A stretch of 64,000 nt of DNA from Mycolicibacterium aromaticivorans JS19b1 = JCM 16368 (GCF_000559085.1 NZ_JALN02000001.1:1426001-1490000); one strand, 5' to 3'; shown: positions 43,301 to 53,052, counted from the stretch's first letter. The notes: generated by a model not told the origin, from the sequence alone. Made by a program: numbers and translations.

Positions 43301-43875
43301 TAGTTCGGCGCCAGGCTCGCCAGTGCGTACTCGCTGATCGCGATCAGCGCGTCGGTGGCCGATTTGCGGTCCCTGGCATCGACGGTGAGCACCGGAGTGG
43401 TGTCGGGCAGGGTGAGCGCCCGCCGCACCTCGTCGGTGGGATACTTTGGCGCGCCGTCGAATTCGTTGACCGCGATCAGGAACGGCATTTTGCGGTGCTC
43501 GAAGAAGTCGACGGCGGCGAAGCTGTCCTGCAGGCGGCGCACATCGACCAGGATGATCGCCCCGATTGCGCCGCGCACCAGATCGTCCCACATGAACCAG
43601 AACCGGCGCTGGCCCGGAGTGCCGAACAGGTAGAGCACCAGATCCTGGTCGAGGGTGATGCGCCCGAAGTCCATCGCGACCGTCGTCGTCGACTTACCCG
43701 GTGTGGCGTCAAGCACATCCACCGCGGTGGACGCATCGGTCACCATCGCCTCGGTGCGCAACGGCATGATCTCCGACACCGCACCCACGAAAGTGGTTTT
43801 GCCTGCGCCGAACCCACCTGCGACGACGATCTTCGTCGAGGCGGATGATCGCCCCTCAGAGGGCTCGTAGGCCAC
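43300..43875 (-). CDS. mfpB: MfpB-type small GTPase of the conservon
   Basis: 191 residues, Ras-like conservon GTPase (Rv3362c type). The P-loop is VVAGGFGAGKTTFVG. The switch II region reads LFGTPGQRRFWFMWDDLVRGA, so the classic DxxG is FGTPG with Gln kept. The base-recognition motif is AVNEFDG (NxxD). It starts with a GTG at 43875 and overlaps mfpC by 20 bases. Conservon GTPases act with the roadblock and DUF742 partners, and MfpB has been reported to influence MfpA activity in M. smegmatis. Confidence 0.93.
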   Translation of the reverse strand: MAYEPSEGRSSASTKIVVAGGFGAGKTTFVGAVSEIMPLRTEAMVTDASTAVDVLDATPGKSTTTVAMDFGRITLDQDLVLYLFGTPGQRRFWFMWDDLVRGAIGAIILVDVRRLQDSFAAVDFFEHRKMPFLIAVNEFDGAPKYPTDEVRRALTLPDTTPVLTVDARDRKSATDALIAISEYALASLAPN

Positions 43876-44212
43876 GGAGGGTCCTTCCTATCAGGTCGCG
43901 GCGCTCGTCCGGTGTCGAGCGGTCGGTCAAAGTTGTCCGTACCCGAAGATAGCCCGCCGTGACGAGGTCACCGACCAGGACGCGCGCGACGCCGAGCGGA
44001 AGATCCAGCGAGGCCGAGATCTCGGCCACCGACGGGCTGTCGGCGCACAGGTCACAGATGCGCCCGCGGACATCCCCTGACGGCCAGTGGTGTTGTTTCG
44101 CCGACGGCACGGCCTGGATCGGCGCTTCGACGGGAAGCTCCACGGAGGTGTCGGTGCGCCCCGCGGTCAGCGTGTAGGGGCGTACCAGGTTCGCCTCGGC
44201 GTCACCGGTCAC
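43856..44212 (-). CDS. mfpC: DUF742 protein MfpC
   Basis: 118 residues of the DUF742 family (Rv3363c type): [26 protein letters not shown] near the N-terminus, then a winged-helix-like segment [43 protein letters not shown]. It is always found between the roadblock protein and the GTPase in actinobacterial conservons. The GTG start overlaps the mfpD stop (GTGA) and the end overlaps mfpB. Confidence 0.93.
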   Translation of the reverse strand: MTGDAEANLVRPYTLTAGRTDTSVELPVEAPIQAVPSAKQHHWPSGDVRGRICDLCADSPSVAEISASLDLPLGVARVLVGDLVTAGYLRVRTTLTDRSTPDERRDLIGRTLRGLRAL

Positions 44213-44622
44213 GACGGACGGGTGGCCCGCCGCGACGATGAGACGACGTTGCCCACCCGTTCCACCAGAACCGCCATCTCATAACCGATTTGGCCGATGT
44301 CGCAGCTGGGCGCGGCCAGTGTGGCCAGGTGCGATCCGTCACCCACACGCATCACCAACAGATAGCCCCCGGCCATCTCGACGACTGATTGCAGTACCTG
44401 ACCTGCCTCGAAGAGCTGTGCGGCCCCCGCGGCCAGGCTGGCCAGCCCGGAGGTCACCGCGGCCAGCTGTTCGGCGCGATCACGAGGCAGTTGCTCGTTC
44501 GCCGCGATGAGCAGGCCGTCGACCGAGACGAGCACCGCGTGCGAGACTCCGGGTACGTCGCGGGCAAAGTTGGACACCAGCCAGTCGAGTGAATTGTGCT
44601 GCGGCCGCTGCGGCAAGGTCAT
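44209..44622 (-). CDS. mfpD: Roadblock/LC7-domain protein MfpD
   Basis: 137 residues, one roadblock/LC7 domain: [63 protein letters not shown]...[45 protein letters not shown]. These proteins bind and regulate the conservon GTPase as GAP-like partners (Rv3364c type). The ATG at 44622 overlaps the stop of the kinase gene (ATGA); longer open frame upstream is overlap only. Confidence 0.93.
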   Translation of the reverse strand: MTLPQRPQHNSLDWLVSNFARDVPGVSHAVLVSVDGLLIAANEQLPRDRAEQLAAVTSGLASLAAGAAQLFEAGQVLQSVVEMAGGYLLVMRVGDGSHLATLAAPSCDIGQIGYEMAVLVERVGNVVSSSRRATRPS

Positions 44623-47207
44623 GAGTGGTCTTGTCCGTTCTCTGCGGAACCGGCCTGAAGATCCGAACGCGCCGCGGTCACGCCACCGAAGTGGCTGCTG
44701 AACGAGGCGCGCACGGCGTCGGGATCGCGTTGCGGGAGCGCTGGGGCCGTTGTCTCCGCGGCGCCGGGCACCAATCGGGCGCCGGGATCGCGCACCGGCA
44801 GGCCGTGTTCGGTGTGGTCCTGCACGGGCACGTTGTCCACCTGCGCCGCGGTCTCCCAGCCGTTGTCCCACACCGATTTCCAGTCCTGGGGCACGGCGAT
44901 GGTGTGCGGGTCGACCATCAGCTCGTTGAGCATCTTCTGATAGATGAAATCGGTGTCGGTGTCCTCGAAATCGGGTGCAGACAGCCCTGCCGCCAGCACG
45001 TCCATATCGCTGATGTCGAGGTGCTCGTCGCGCGTCTCCTCGGCGCGCACGCGAGCCGCGAAGAACCCTGAGGTGTCCGACGCGTGCGCGTTCTCGGCAG
45101 CCGACTGCTCAGTCCCGGCGAACCACAGCGACGGCTGCGGCTCGGGCTCGGGCTCGGGCTGAGGCTTGGTCTGGGGCTGGCGCGGCGCGCCGGTGATTCC
45201 GCTGGAGCCTGGGGATCGTCGCGGCAACCCGTTCGGATCGACCGCGTTCGGCTCGGCGGTAACCGGGGCCGGTGCTTCGTGGATGTCTTGCCCGGCAGCC
45301 TTTCCGGAGGGGGCGTCGTATCGCTGCTCGTCGGTGCCGACCGGCTCGCCATGCTCCAGGAGTTTGGCCGGGATGTAGAGTTCGGCCGTCGTTCCCGACG
45401 ACGGCTCACCCTCGACGGCGTTGCGCAGCCGCACCTCCATGCCGTGCATGTGCGCCAGTCGCCCGACCACGAACAACCCCATGTGCCGGGTGTTGTCGGG
45501 GCTGACCTCGCCGCCGGAGTGCAGGCGCATGTTGGCGATCCGCAGGTCGCTGTCCGTCATGCCGATGCCGTCGTCGTGCACCTCGATCACGACTCCGGCA
45601 TTGCCTGCGTGAACCGCCGTGACCCGCACCGGCGAGATCGGCGGCGAATACCGCAGCGCGTTGTCGATCAGCTCGGCGAGCATGTGCACCGCGTCGGCGG
45701 AGACGCGCCCGATCAGGGCCGAGTCGGACACCTCGCCGATCTCCACCCGCTTGTAGTCCTCGACCTCGGAGACCGCGCCGTTGACCGCGCTGGCCAACGG
45801 CAACGACTCGCGGTGGTCGCGCGACACCTGCGCACCGGCGAGCACGAGCAGGTTGGAGCCGATACGACGCATCCTGGTCGCCAGATGGTCGAGCCGGAAG
45901 AGGTTGTCGAGCCGTTCGGGGTCTTTCTCGTTGCGTTCCAGTTGGTCGATGAGCGAGAGCTGCTGATCGACGAGCGATCGGTTGCGCCGCGACATCGTTT
46001 CGAACATCTCGTTGATCACCAGCCGCAGCCGCGCCTCGTCGCCGGCCAACAACAGCGCCTGGGTGTGCAACTCGTCGACCGCGTGGGCGACCTGGCCGAT
46101 CTCCTCGGTGGTGTAGACCGGCAGCGGCTCTGGTTCGCGTTCGTCGCCGGCCCGGACCCGGGCGATGCCCTGCTCCAGGTCGGTATGCGCGACGCGCAGG
46201 GCGCCGTCGCGCAGGATGCGCAGCGGCCGGACCAGGGACCGGGCGACTACGAACACCACGACCAGCGCGACGATGAAGGCGGCCAGCGCCAGCAACCCGT
46301 CGCGGATGACGGCGTGCCTGCGGTCGCCGGCCAGCCGCTGCACCGAGGTGGTGACCTCGTCGGTGGTGCTCGCGACGACCCTCTCCGCGATGGCATCGGT
46401 GGCCTGCAACGATTGGAGCAGCTCGGCGTTACCCGCCAGCGTGGCGTCCGGGCTGGACATGATGCCCATCCGGCGAACCATCTCGCTCTGCAGCGTCTTG
46501 GCCTCGGGCGAGCCGACGCCGAGGACCTGGCTCATGCCGAACAACGTCGACGGCTCGGTTCCGGCGAGCGTGATCATCGACGTGCGCAGTTCCGGCTCGG
46601 GCAGGTCGCCGCCCTGCTCGACGAGCAGCTCCTGCATCAACATCTGCCCGCGGGCGCCGATCGCGCGACTCAGACCCTGGGTCTGGGCGCGCAGTCTCTC
46701 GTCGTCGAGGCGCACCGAACCGTTGATCGCGTCCTCGGCGGTCAACAGGATCGGCGCGTAGGTGGTGATGCGGTCACGCAGCCCCATCGTGTTCGCCGAC
46801 ACCGCCGCCACCAGTTGCCGGCCACCGGTGAGCAGGTTGGTCACCCCGGTACGGACGTCGGGAGCGACGTCGGTGGAATTGAGCTTGTTCTGCAGGGTGG
46901 CTGTGCTTTTGTCGAATGTGTTTGCCGCGGACTGGGTGTCCCCGTTCGACGAGTACGCCAACAGCACACCCTGCAGGGCGCCGACGTAGCTTTCGATCAC
47001 CGGAATCAGCTGGGCGCGATCGGCGGCGACCTGCAGGTCCCGTGCCGACTCGACGCCGTCCCAGATGCGGGCTCCGGCGAAGGCGAGCGCGAGCGCCAGT
47101 GGAACGGCGACGATCGCAAACACTTTGCCCCGCACCGGCCAGTTGCGCAGCGACCACCGCGACGGCCGCTTCGGCGGCACGGCTGTCGGCTGTTGAATCT
47201 GATTCAT
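44619..47207 (-). CDS. mfpE: Conservon sensor histidine kinase MfpE
   Basis: 862 residues. TM1 is [21 protein letters not shown] (about 27-47), followed by an extracytoplasmic nitrate-sensor-like helical domain (about 50-300), TM2 [27 protein letters not shown] ([21 protein letters not shown]), a dimerisation helix [27 protein letters not shown] with the likely phospho-His, and HATPase_c ([42 protein letters not shown]). A long Pro/Glu-rich disordered tail of about 220 residues follows. AGGAAG lies six to seven bases before the ATG at 47207; ATG 47225 is an alternative. It is the first gene of mfpEDCBA (Rv3365c type). The 210-bp gap upstream contains a weak CCCAT/ATGGG hairpin and nothing else I recognise. 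Confidence 0.9.
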   Translation of the reverse strand: MNQIQQPTAVPPKRPSRWSLRNWPVRGKVFAIVAVPLALALAFAGARIWDGVESARDLQVAADRAQLIPVIESYVGALQGVLLAYSSNGDTQSAANTFDKSTATLQNKLNSTDVAPDVRTGVTNLLTGGRQLVAAVSANTMGLRDRITTYAPILLTAEDAINGSVRLDDERLRAQTQGLSRAIGARGQMLMQELLVEQGGDLPEPELRTSMITLAGTEPSTLFGMSQVLGVGSPEAKTLQSEMVRRMGIMSSPDATLAGNAELLQSLQATDAIAERVVASTTDEVTTSVQRLAGDRRHAVIRDGLLALAAFIVALVVVFVVARSLVRPLRILRDGALRVAHTDLEQGIARVRAGDEREPEPLPVYTTEEIGQVAHAVDELHTQALLLAGDEARLRLVINEMFETMSRRNRSLVDQQLSLIDQLERNEKDPERLDNLFRLDHLATRMRRIGSNLLVLAGAQVSRDHRESLPLASAVNGAVSEVEDYKRVEIGEVSDSALIGRVSADAVHMLAELIDNALRYSPPISPVRVTAVHAGNAGVVIEVHDDGIGMTDSDLRIANMRLHSGGEVSPDNTRHMGLFVVGRLAHMHGMEVRLRNAVEGEPSSGTTAELYIPAKLLEHGEPVGTDEQRYDAPSGKAAGQDIHEAPAPVTAEPNAVDPNGLPRRSPGSSGITGAPRQPQTKPQPEPEPEPQPSLWFAGTEQSAAENAHASDTSGFFAARVRAEETRDEHLDISDMDVLAAGLSAPDFEDTDTDFIYQKMLNELMVDPHTIAVPQDWKSVWDNGWETAAQVDNVPVQDHTEHGLPVRDPGARLVPGAAETTAPALPQRDPDAVRASFSSHFGGVTAARSDLQAGSAENGQDHS

Positions 47208-47417
47208 CGGTGACTTCCTGGTCATCGCTGCCCGTGTTGACCACAACGGAGCTGCGCATAACCCCTGGCAATTCGTCGAGTATGACAGCGATTGCCCAGC
47301 ACTTCCAGAGTCGTTACTGAACAGAGAGATACTGGTGACGCCCACCCATTTCCCGTATGGGGGTGTCGAGCAAATTGCGCTGCGGCACAACTGAGATCAT
47401 CAACTCATACGAATTAC

Positions 47418-48023
47418 CTACGCTGGTTTGAGCAGCGCGACGAGAAAGTCGGAGTCATCGGAAAAGGGCCGCACATCCCATGTGGACAGCAGCAGATCGG
47501 GCGTGAGTCCGGCGTGAGCGGCGTCGTCGAGGAACTGGCTGTACTCGTAGTCACGCCCGGCGCCGAAGCCGATCACCGCACGGCCGTCGGGTTTGAGATG
47601 GGCACGCAGCCGGGTGAGCACCTGTACGCGCGTGCTGGGTGCGACGAACGTCATGACGTTGCCTGCCGAGACGATGATGTCGAACTGGTCGGTGATACCG
47701 CGCGCCGACAGGTCGAGTTCGGCGAGGTCGTCGACGAGCCAGCGTGGGCCGGGATGGTCCTGTTCGGCCGCCTCGATCAGTGTCGGGTCGACGTCGACGC
47801 CGACCACGTGATGGCCGACCGACGCCAGATATCCGCCCACCCGGCCGGGGCCACAGCCGGCGTCGAGAATGTGGGAGCCGCGCGCAGCCATCGCATCCAC
47901 GAAGCGGGCCTCGCCGACCAGGTCGTCACCGGCGCGGGCCATCGCACGGAACCGCTCGATGTACCACCGGGAATGGCCGGGATCGGCCGCGACTTTCTGC
48001 ATCCAGAGACTGGTCTCGACCAT
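47418..48023 (-). CDS. Class I SAM-dependent methyltransferase
   Basis: 201 residues beginning MVETSLWMQKVAADPGHSRWYIERFRAMARAGDDL. Motif I HILDAGCGPGRVGGYL, acidic strand-2 end VVGVDVDPTLIEAAEQ, then FDIIVSAGNVMTFVAPSTRVQVLTRLRAHLKPDGRAVIGFGAGRDY mark a Methyltransf_25/11 type enzyme of unknown substrate. Divergent from the trmL-like gene with only 32 bp between start codons. Confidence 0.85.
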   Translation of the reverse strand: MVETSLWMQKVAADPGHSRWYIERFRAMARAGDDLVGEARFVDAMAARGSHILDAGCGPGRVGGYLASVGHHVVGVDVDPTLIEAAEQDHPGPRWLVDDLAELDLSARGITDQFDIIVSAGNVMTFVAPSTRVQVLTRLRAHLKPDGRAVIGFGAGRDYEYSQFLDDAAHAGLTPDLLLSTWDVRPFSDDSDFLVALLKPA

Positions 48024-48055
48024 GCCGCCATTATCCCCGTGCCTGGACGGTGGCC

Positions 48056-48520
48056 ATGTTCAGGCTGATGTTCTATTCGCCGCGGATCGCACCGAACACC
48101 GGTAACGCCATCCGCATGGTCGCCGCGACCGGATGCGAATTGCATCTGGTGGAGCCGCTGGGCTTCGACCTGTCCGAACCGAAGCTGCGCCGGGCCGGAC
48201 TCGACTACCACGACCTGGCGTCGGTGACGGTGCACGCCAGCCTGGACCAGGCGTGGGCGGCGGTGACCGGCGCGCGGGTGTTCGCGTTCACGGCGCACGC
48301 CACGCGGTCGTCGTTCGATATCGCCTATCGGCCCGGCGACGTGATGCTCTTCGGTCCGGAACCGACAGGTCTGGACGAAGCGACGCTGGGCGACCCGCAC
48401 ATCACCGAGCAGGTGCGGATCCCGATGTTGTCCGGGCGGCGATCACTGAATCTGTCCAACGCCGCCGCGGTGGTGGCCTATGAGGCGTGGCGGCAACACG
48501 GCTTCGCGGGTGGCATCTAG
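48056..48520 (+). CDS. tRNA (cytidine/uridine-2'-O-)-methyltransferase, TrmL-like SPOUT enzyme
   Basis: 154 residues, a SpoU/TrmL-size single-domain SPOUT methyltransferase: MFRLMFYSPRIAPNTGNAIRMVAATGCELHLVEPLGF (motif 1), MLFGPEPTGLDEA (motif 2) and IPMLSGRRSLNLSNAAAVVAYEAWRQ (motif 3), which together form the trefoil knot that binds SAM. E. coli TrmL methylates the wobble ribose of tRNA-Leu. It matches Rv3366 (SpoU) from memory. The ATG at 48056 is used; longer open frames upstream are antisense to the methyltransferase. Confidence 0.92.
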   Translation: MFRLMFYSPRIAPNTGNAIRMVAATGCELHLVEPLGFDLSEPKLRRAGLDYHDLASVTVHASLDQAWAAVTGARVFAFTAHATRSSFDIAYRPGDVMLFGPEPTGLDEATLGDPHITEQVRIPMLSGRRSLNLSNAAAVVAYEAWRQHGFAGGI

Positions 48521-48530
48521 ACCCGCCGGG

Positions 48531-49172
48531 TCACCAGGTGTCCCAGTGGGTCAGCTGCTCGGCGGGCAACCGCTTGGCGGGCTTGAAATCGGTGCCCTTG
48601 GTATAGGCGATCGGCCACAGGCCGCCCTGGGTGTAGCGATCGAATGGGATGCCGAGCAGTTCGGCGGCCTGCTTTTCGCCGTCCCCGATCAGATGCAGCG
48701 TGGTGTAGGCCGAGCCCAGCCCGCGCGAACGCAGGGCCAGCATGAAACTCCAGACGGCGGGAATGAGGGAACCCCAGTAGGACGCCTGCATTCCGGCGGG
48801 GGCGCCGTCCGGGCGGCCCTCCAGACACGGGATCAGGAACACCGGAGCCTTCTCGAGGTTCTCGTTGAGATACTTGGCCGAGCTGAGCACCGAGTCCATC
48901 TGCGCATCGCGCATGTCGCCGCGGACCGGGGCGGGCATGTCGAGGTAGGGCGTGCCGGTGGCCCGGTAGATATCGGCCAGCGCCTTCTTCTTGGCGGGGT
49001 CCTCGACGAACAGGAATTGCCAGCCTTGGGCATTGGAGCCCGTCGGCGCCTGCAGGGCCAGATCCAGACACTCCATCAGCACCTCGCGCGGCACGGGCTT
49101 GTCGAAGTCGAGCCGCTTGCGCACCGATCGGGTGGAAGTGAGGAGTTCATCAACGGTCAGATCGAGTGTCAT
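48531..49172 (-). CDS. Nitroreductase-family FMN protein (Rv3368c-like)
   Basis: 213 residues: RSVRKRLDFDKPVPREVLMECLDLALQAPTGSNAQGWQFLFVEDPAKKKAL is the N-terminal FMN-binding part (RSVRKR / APTGSNAQ), and the C-terminal half keeps LALRSRGLGSAYTTLH and LGIPFDRYTQGGLWPIAYTKG. It probably reduces quinones, nitro compounds or another small substrate using NAD(P)H; the natural substrate is unknown. It shares a 23-bp intergenic region with the divergent PPOX/F420 gene, as in M. tuberculosis (Rv3368c-Rv3369). Confidence 0.9.
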   Translation of the reverse strand: MTLDLTVDELLTSTRSVRKRLDFDKPVPREVLMECLDLALQAPTGSNAQGWQFLFVEDPAKKKALADIYRATGTPYLDMPAPVRGDMRDAQMDSVLSSAKYLNENLEKAPVFLIPCLEGRPDGAPAGMQASYWGSLIPAVWSFMLALRSRGLGSAYTTLHLIGDGEKQAAELLGIPFDRYTQGGLWPIAYTKGTDFKPAKRLPAEQLTHWDTW

Positions 49173-49195
49173 GAGCTGAGACTACATTCGGCCCC
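49173..49195. promoter_or_regulatory. 23-bp bidirectional promoter for two leaderless genes
   Basis: Only 23 bp separate the divergent ATGs. On the plus strand TACATT (49183-49188) is followed by seven bases and the ATG at 49196; on the minus strand TAGTCT (49184-49179) is followed by six bases and the ATG at 49172. Both hexamers match TANNNT, and both predicted starts fall on the start codon, so both mRNAs should be leaderless with overlapping -10 elements. Confidence 0.55.
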
Positions 49196-49606
49196 ATGGC
49201 AACTGAACTGACTTCAGAGGTGGTCGATCGGCTCACCGGCGACAGGTACGGCTGGCTCACGACGGTGGCCAAGTCCGGCCAGCCGGTGCCCAAGCTGGTG
49301 TGGTTCTTCTTCGACGGCACCGACATCCTCGTGTACACCCAGCCGAGTGCGGCCAAGGTCCGCCACATCGGCTCCCATCCGCGGGTCAGCCTGAACCTGG
49401 ACTCCGACGGCAACGGCGGCGGCATCGTCGTCGTGGGAGGCACGGCCACCGTCGACAGCGAGGACGCCGATCCCCGCGACGACGGGCCGTATTGGGCGAA
49501 ATACGGTGCGCTGTCAGATCAATTCGGCCTCACCGAGTCGATGGGCGGCTACAACCTGCGGCTGCGGATCAGCATCGACAAGGTGTGGACGACGCCGACG
49601 GAGTGA
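49196..49606 (+). CDS. PPOX-class F420/flavin-binding protein (Rv3369-like)
   Basis: 136 residues with the split-barrel flavin-binding fold of pyridoxamine-phosphate-oxidase-like proteins: YGWLTTVAKSGQPVPKLVWFFFDGTDILVYTQPSAAKVRHIGSHPRVSLNLDSDGNGGGIVVVGGTATVD. The actinobacterial branch often uses coenzyme F420. The substrate is not evident. The ATG at 49196 is probably used by a leaderless transcript from the shared promoter with the nitroreductase gene. Confidence 0.87.
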   Translation: MATELTSEVVDRLTGDRYGWLTTVAKSGQPVPKLVWFFFDGTDILVYTQPSAAKVRHIGSHPRVSLNLDSDGNGGGIVVVGGTATVDSEDADPRDDGPYWAKYGALSDQFGLTESMGGYNLRLRISIDKVWTTPTE

Positions 49607-49676
49607 TGCTCGACTGTGCGTACTCATACGGCAATCGCGGCGTGTCGCGGATGAAATCGCACACTGGAGGTTTCGA

Positions 49677-52600
49677 CTACCTGAAATCCCGGGAGCGCGA
49701 ACTCACTGTCAACGTGATGCGACCCATCCGCTCGGCCATCACGGTCACCGCACCGGTGGCGTTCTGGACCTGCCCGCGGATCAGCAGCGCCGAAGCGGTC
49801 TGGGCCAGTTTGCGATGCCGATTCCACACCCCCGGCGTGCACAGCACGTTGACCATGCCGGTCTCGTCCTCGATGTTCATGAACGTCACGCCCTGGGCGG
49901 TGGCCGGCCGTTGCCGATGTGTCACCGCACCGGCGATCAGCACCCGGCTGCCGTCCGGCACGTCCAACAGTCGGTCGGCAGTGACCACACCCATCGCGTC
50001 GAGGTCCTCGCGCAGGAACTGGGTGGGATAGCTGTCCGGTGAGATGCCGGTAGCCCACACATCGGAAGCGGCCAACTCCACCTCGGTCATACCGGGCAAC
50101 GCAGGCACATGCGATGACGAGCCGACGCCGGGCAGCCGGTCCGGGCGCTGGGACGCCGCCGCCCCGGCCGCCCACAGCCCCTCCCGTCGGGTGACCGCGA
50201 AACAGCCCAGCGCGCCGGCGGTTGCCAGCGCCTCGGTTTGCGGCACCGAAAGCTGCACCCGCCCAGTGAGATCCAGCAGTGAGGCGAACGGTCCGCCGGT
50301 GGCACGCTCCTCGACGATCCGCTGAGCCAGCTCGTCACCGATATGGCGCACGGCGCCCAATCCCAGCCGCACTTCCATCCCGGAGTTCTCCAATGTGGGA
50401 TGCGCCAAGCTAGCGTTTACGTCGGGCCCGTGCACCGTCACGCCGTGCCTGCGGGCGTCGGCGACCAGAGACTGCGGCGAATAGAAACCCATCGGCTGAG
50501 CACGCAGCAGCGCGGCGCAGAACGCAGCCGGGTGGTGCAGCTTGAACCATGAGGAGTAGTACACCAGCGAGGCGAAGCTCAGCGAATGACTCTCCGGGAA
50601 ACCGAAATTGGCGAAGGCTTCCAGCTTGTCGTAGATCCGGTCGGCGACCTCGCCGGTGATGCCGTGGCGCTGCGCCATCCCGGCATAAAACCGGTCCCGC
50701 AGCCGCCGCATCTTCTCGGTGGAACGTTTGGAACCCATGGCCCGGCGCAGTTGGTCGGCCTCGGCGGCCGAGAATCCCGCGCAATCCACCGCCAGCTGCA
50801 TGAGCTGCTCCTGGAACAGCGGCACTCCCAATGTCTTTCGCAGCGCAGGTTCCATCGACGGGTGGTCGTAGGTGACCTCCTCGAGACCGTTGCGCCGTTT
50901 GATGTAGGGATGCACCGAGCCGCCCTGGATGGGTCCGGGACGGATCAGTGCCACCTCCACCACCAGGTCGTAGAACACCCGCGGCTTCAGCCGCGGGAGG
51001 GTGGCCATCTGGGCGCGCGACTCCACCTGGAACACCCCGACGGAGTCCGCTTTCTGCAGCATCTCGTATACCGCCGGTTCGGACAGATCCAGGCGAGCCA
51101 GGTCGACCTCGATGCCTTTGTGTTCGGCCACCAGATCGATGCAGTAATGCAGCGCCGAGAGCATACCCAGACCCAGCATGTCGAACTTGACCAATCCGAT
51201 TGCCGCACAGTCGTCTTTGTCCCACTGCAGCACGCTGCGGTTCTCCATGCGCGCCCACTCCACCGGGCAGACGTCGGCGATCGGGCGGTCGCAGATCACC
51301 ATGCCGCCGGAGTGGATGCCCATGTGCCGGGGCAGGTTCTTGATCTGGACCGCCAGGTCGACCACCGGCTCGGGGATGCCCTCGAGGTCAGCCGAGTCGG
51401 CCTCGGAATGCCAGTGACTGATCTGCTTACTCCAGGCATCCTGCTGTCCCTGCGAAAACCCGAGAGCACGGGCCATGTCGCGCACCGCACTCTTGCCCCG
51501 GTAGGTGATGACGTTGGCGACCTGTGCGGCATAGTCACGTCCATAGCGGTCGTAGACGTACTGGATGGCCTTCTCCCGAAGATCCGACTCGATGTCGATG
51601 TCGATGTCGGGTGGACCGTCGCGGGCCGGGGACAGAAACCGCTCGAAGAGCAATTCGTTGGCGATCGGGTCGACGGCGGTGACACCCAGCGCGTAACACA
51701 CAGCGGAGTTGGCTGCCGATCCCCTTCCCTGACAGAGGATTTTGTTGTCCCGGCAGAACCGGGTGATGTCGTGGACCACCAGGAAGTACCCCGGGAACTT
51801 CAGCGCGGCGATGATCTCGAGTTCGCGTTCGAGCTGGGCGTAGGCCTCCGACGCACCGGCGCGCGGTCCATAGCGCCGCGCGGCGCCGATCATCACCAAC
51901 TCGCGCAACCAGCTGTCCTCGCTTTGACCGGACGGTACGTCCGGGTACGGGGGCAGCTGCGGAGCGATCAGCGCCAGCCCGAAAGCGCACTGCTCACCGA
52001 GATCAGCTGCGGCGCTGACAGCTTCGGGATGCTGGGCAAAGAGCCGGGCCATCTCATCGCCGGACCGCAGGTGCGCACCGCCCAGCGGGGCCAGCCAGCC
52101 GGCGGCCTCGTCCAGCGACTGGCGTGCCCGAATCGCCCCCATCGCCATGGCGAGCCTGCCGCGGCTCGGTTCGGCGAAGTGCGCGCCGGTGGTGGCGACG
52201 ATCCCCACCCCGAACCGGGGAGCCAGCGCGGCCAGCGCGGCATTGCGCTCGTCGTCGAAGGGATCGCCGTGATGACTGAGTTCGATGCTGACCCGGTCGC
52301 TGCCGAAGCGGTCCACCAGGTCGGCAAGCGCGGCGGCAGCCGCATCCGGTCCACCTTGTGAAAGCGCCTGCCGGACATGACCTTTGCGACAGCCGGTGAG
52401 AATGTGCCAATGTCCGCCTGCCGCCTCGGTGAGCGAGTCGTAGTCGTAGCGCGGTTTGCCCTTTTCGCCGCCGGCCAGATGCGCGGCGGACAACTGACGA
52501 GACAGCCGACGGTAGCCTTCCGGCCCGCGGGCCAGCACCAGCAGGTGCGGACCCGGCGGGTCGGGCACCTCGGTGCGAGCGGTATTGTCCAGCGACAGTT

Positions 52601-52973
52601 CGGCACCGAAGACGGTGCGCATGTCGAGTTCCTTCGCGGCCTCGGCGAATCGCACAACGCCATAGAGACCGTCGTGGTCGGTCAGCGCGATGGCCCGCAA
52701 GTCCAGCCGCGACGCCTCCTCCACGAGTTCCTCGGGGGTGCTGGCCCCGTCGAGAAAGCTGTAGGCCGAATGCGCATGCAGCTCGGCGTAGGGCACCGTC
52801 GAGCGCAGCGGGCGATCGCCGATCGGTTCGTAGGGTTCCCGTCGACGTGACCACGCCGGACTGTCTCCACCGTCGGCGTGCGGTTCACCCAGGGACAGGC
52901 CAGGGCGGCGGGGCTTGCCGTTGAGCACCCGCTCCATCTCGCCCCAACTCGGCGGCCCGTTGAACCAGCGCAC
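49677..52973 (-). CDS. dnaE2: Error-prone DNA polymerase DnaE2
   Basis: 1098 residues, a C-family polymerase of the DnaE2/ImuC type. The N-terminal PHP domain has YAELHAHSAYSFLDG (residues 62-76) and ALTDHDGLYG. The polymerase core has the catalytic acidic motif GPPDIDIDIESDLR (near 452), plus GRGSAANS and IHSGGMVICDRPI. The C-terminal OB-fold (VLIAGAVTHRQRPATAQGVTFMNIEDETGMVN) follows. It carries out translesion synthesis and is responsible for damage-induced mutagenesis with ImuA'/ImuB, which are not in this window. The GTG at 52973 gives MRWFNGPPSWGEMERVLNGKP, as in M. tuberculosis DnaE2. An SOS box lies 14 bp upstream. Confidence 0.96.
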   Translation of the reverse strand: MRWFNGPPSWGEMERVLNGKPRRPGLSLGEPHADGGDSPAWSRRREPYEPIGDRPLRSTVPYAELHAHSAYSFLDGASTPEELVEEASRLDLRAIALTDHDGLYGVVRFAEAAKELDMRTVFGAELSLDNTARTEVPDPPGPHLLVLARGPEGYRRLSRQLSAAHLAGGEKGKPRYDYDSLTEAAGGHWHILTGCRKGHVRQALSQGGPDAAAAALADLVDRFGSDRVSIELSHHGDPFDDERNAALAALAPRFGVGIVATTGAHFAEPSRGRLAMAMGAIRARQSLDEAAGWLAPLGGAHLRSGDEMARLFAQHPEAVSAAADLGEQCAFGLALIAPQLPPYPDVPSGQSEDSWLRELVMIGAARRYGPRAGASEAYAQLERELEIIAALKFPGYFLVVHDITRFCRDNKILCQGRGSAANSAVCYALGVTAVDPIANELLFERFLSPARDGPPDIDIDIESDLREKAIQYVYDRYGRDYAAQVANVITYRGKSAVRDMARALGFSQGQQDAWSKQISHWHSEADSADLEGIPEPVVDLAVQIKNLPRHMGIHSGGMVICDRPIADVCPVEWARMENRSVLQWDKDDCAAIGLVKFDMLGLGMLSALHYCIDLVAEHKGIEVDLARLDLSEPAVYEMLQKADSVGVFQVESRAQMATLPRLKPRVFYDLVVEVALIRPGPIQGGSVHPYIKRRNGLEEVTYDHPSMEPALRKTLGVPLFQEQLMQLAVDCAGFSAAEADQLRRAMGSKRSTEKMRRLRDRFYAGMAQRHGITGEVADRIYDKLEAFANFGFPESHSLSFASLVYYSSWFKLHHPAAFCAALLRAQPMGFYSPQSLVADARRHGVTVHGPDVNASLAHPTLENSGMEVRLGLGAVRHIGDELAQRIVEERATGGPFASLLDLTGRVQLSVPQTEALATAGALGCFAVTRREGLWAAGAAASQRPDRLPGVGSSSHVPALPGMTEVELAASDVWATGISPDSYPTQFLREDLDAMGVVTADRLLDVPDGSRVLIAGAVTHRQRPATAQGVTFMNIEDETGMVNVLCTPGVWNRHRKLAQTASALLIRGQVQNATGAVTVMAERMGRITLTVSSRSRDFR

Positions 52974-52979
52974 CCGCCC

Positions 52980-53002
52980 AGTCTAATCGAACATGTGTTC
53001 TA
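52980..53002 (-). promoter_or_regulatory. LexA (SOS) box and -10 of dnaE2
   Basis: TCGAAC-ATGT-GTTCTA (52987-53002) fits the mycobacterial LexA consensus TCGAAC-N4-GTTCGA at 11 of 12 fixed positions. Directly next to it, on the minus strand, TAGACT (52985-52980) is a TANNNT -10 six bases before the dnaE2 GTG, predicting a leaderless SOS-controlled mRNA with LexA covering the promoter spacer. The box also lies about 50 bp upstream of the divergent helD start. Confidence 0.85.
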
Positions 53003-53052
53003 TGTCCGAATTGCCGGGAAAAGTAGACGAGGATGGTTGTCGAACCAAAGAA

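Noticed and set aside
45084..47213. 709-codon plus-strand frame opposite mfpE
   Set aside because: Antisense shadow; the kinase on the minus strand has complete HAMP and HATPase motifs and operon context.
46774..47271. 165-codon minus-strand frame overlapping the start of mfpE in another frame, beginning MPGVMRSSVV
   Set aside because: Its first 20-30 codons look acceptable, but it then becomes Arg-rich shadow of the kinase; no homology recognised.
50586..52361. 591-codon plus-strand frame opposite dnaE2
   Set aside because: Antisense shadow of a well-defined polymerase gene.
52905..52925. Sequence resembling the rifampicin-associated element found upstream of helR-type genes (GGGGCTTGC start)
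   Set aside because: Only the first half matches, the inverted half is missing, and it lies in dnaE2 codons for NGKPRR more than 100 bp from helD.
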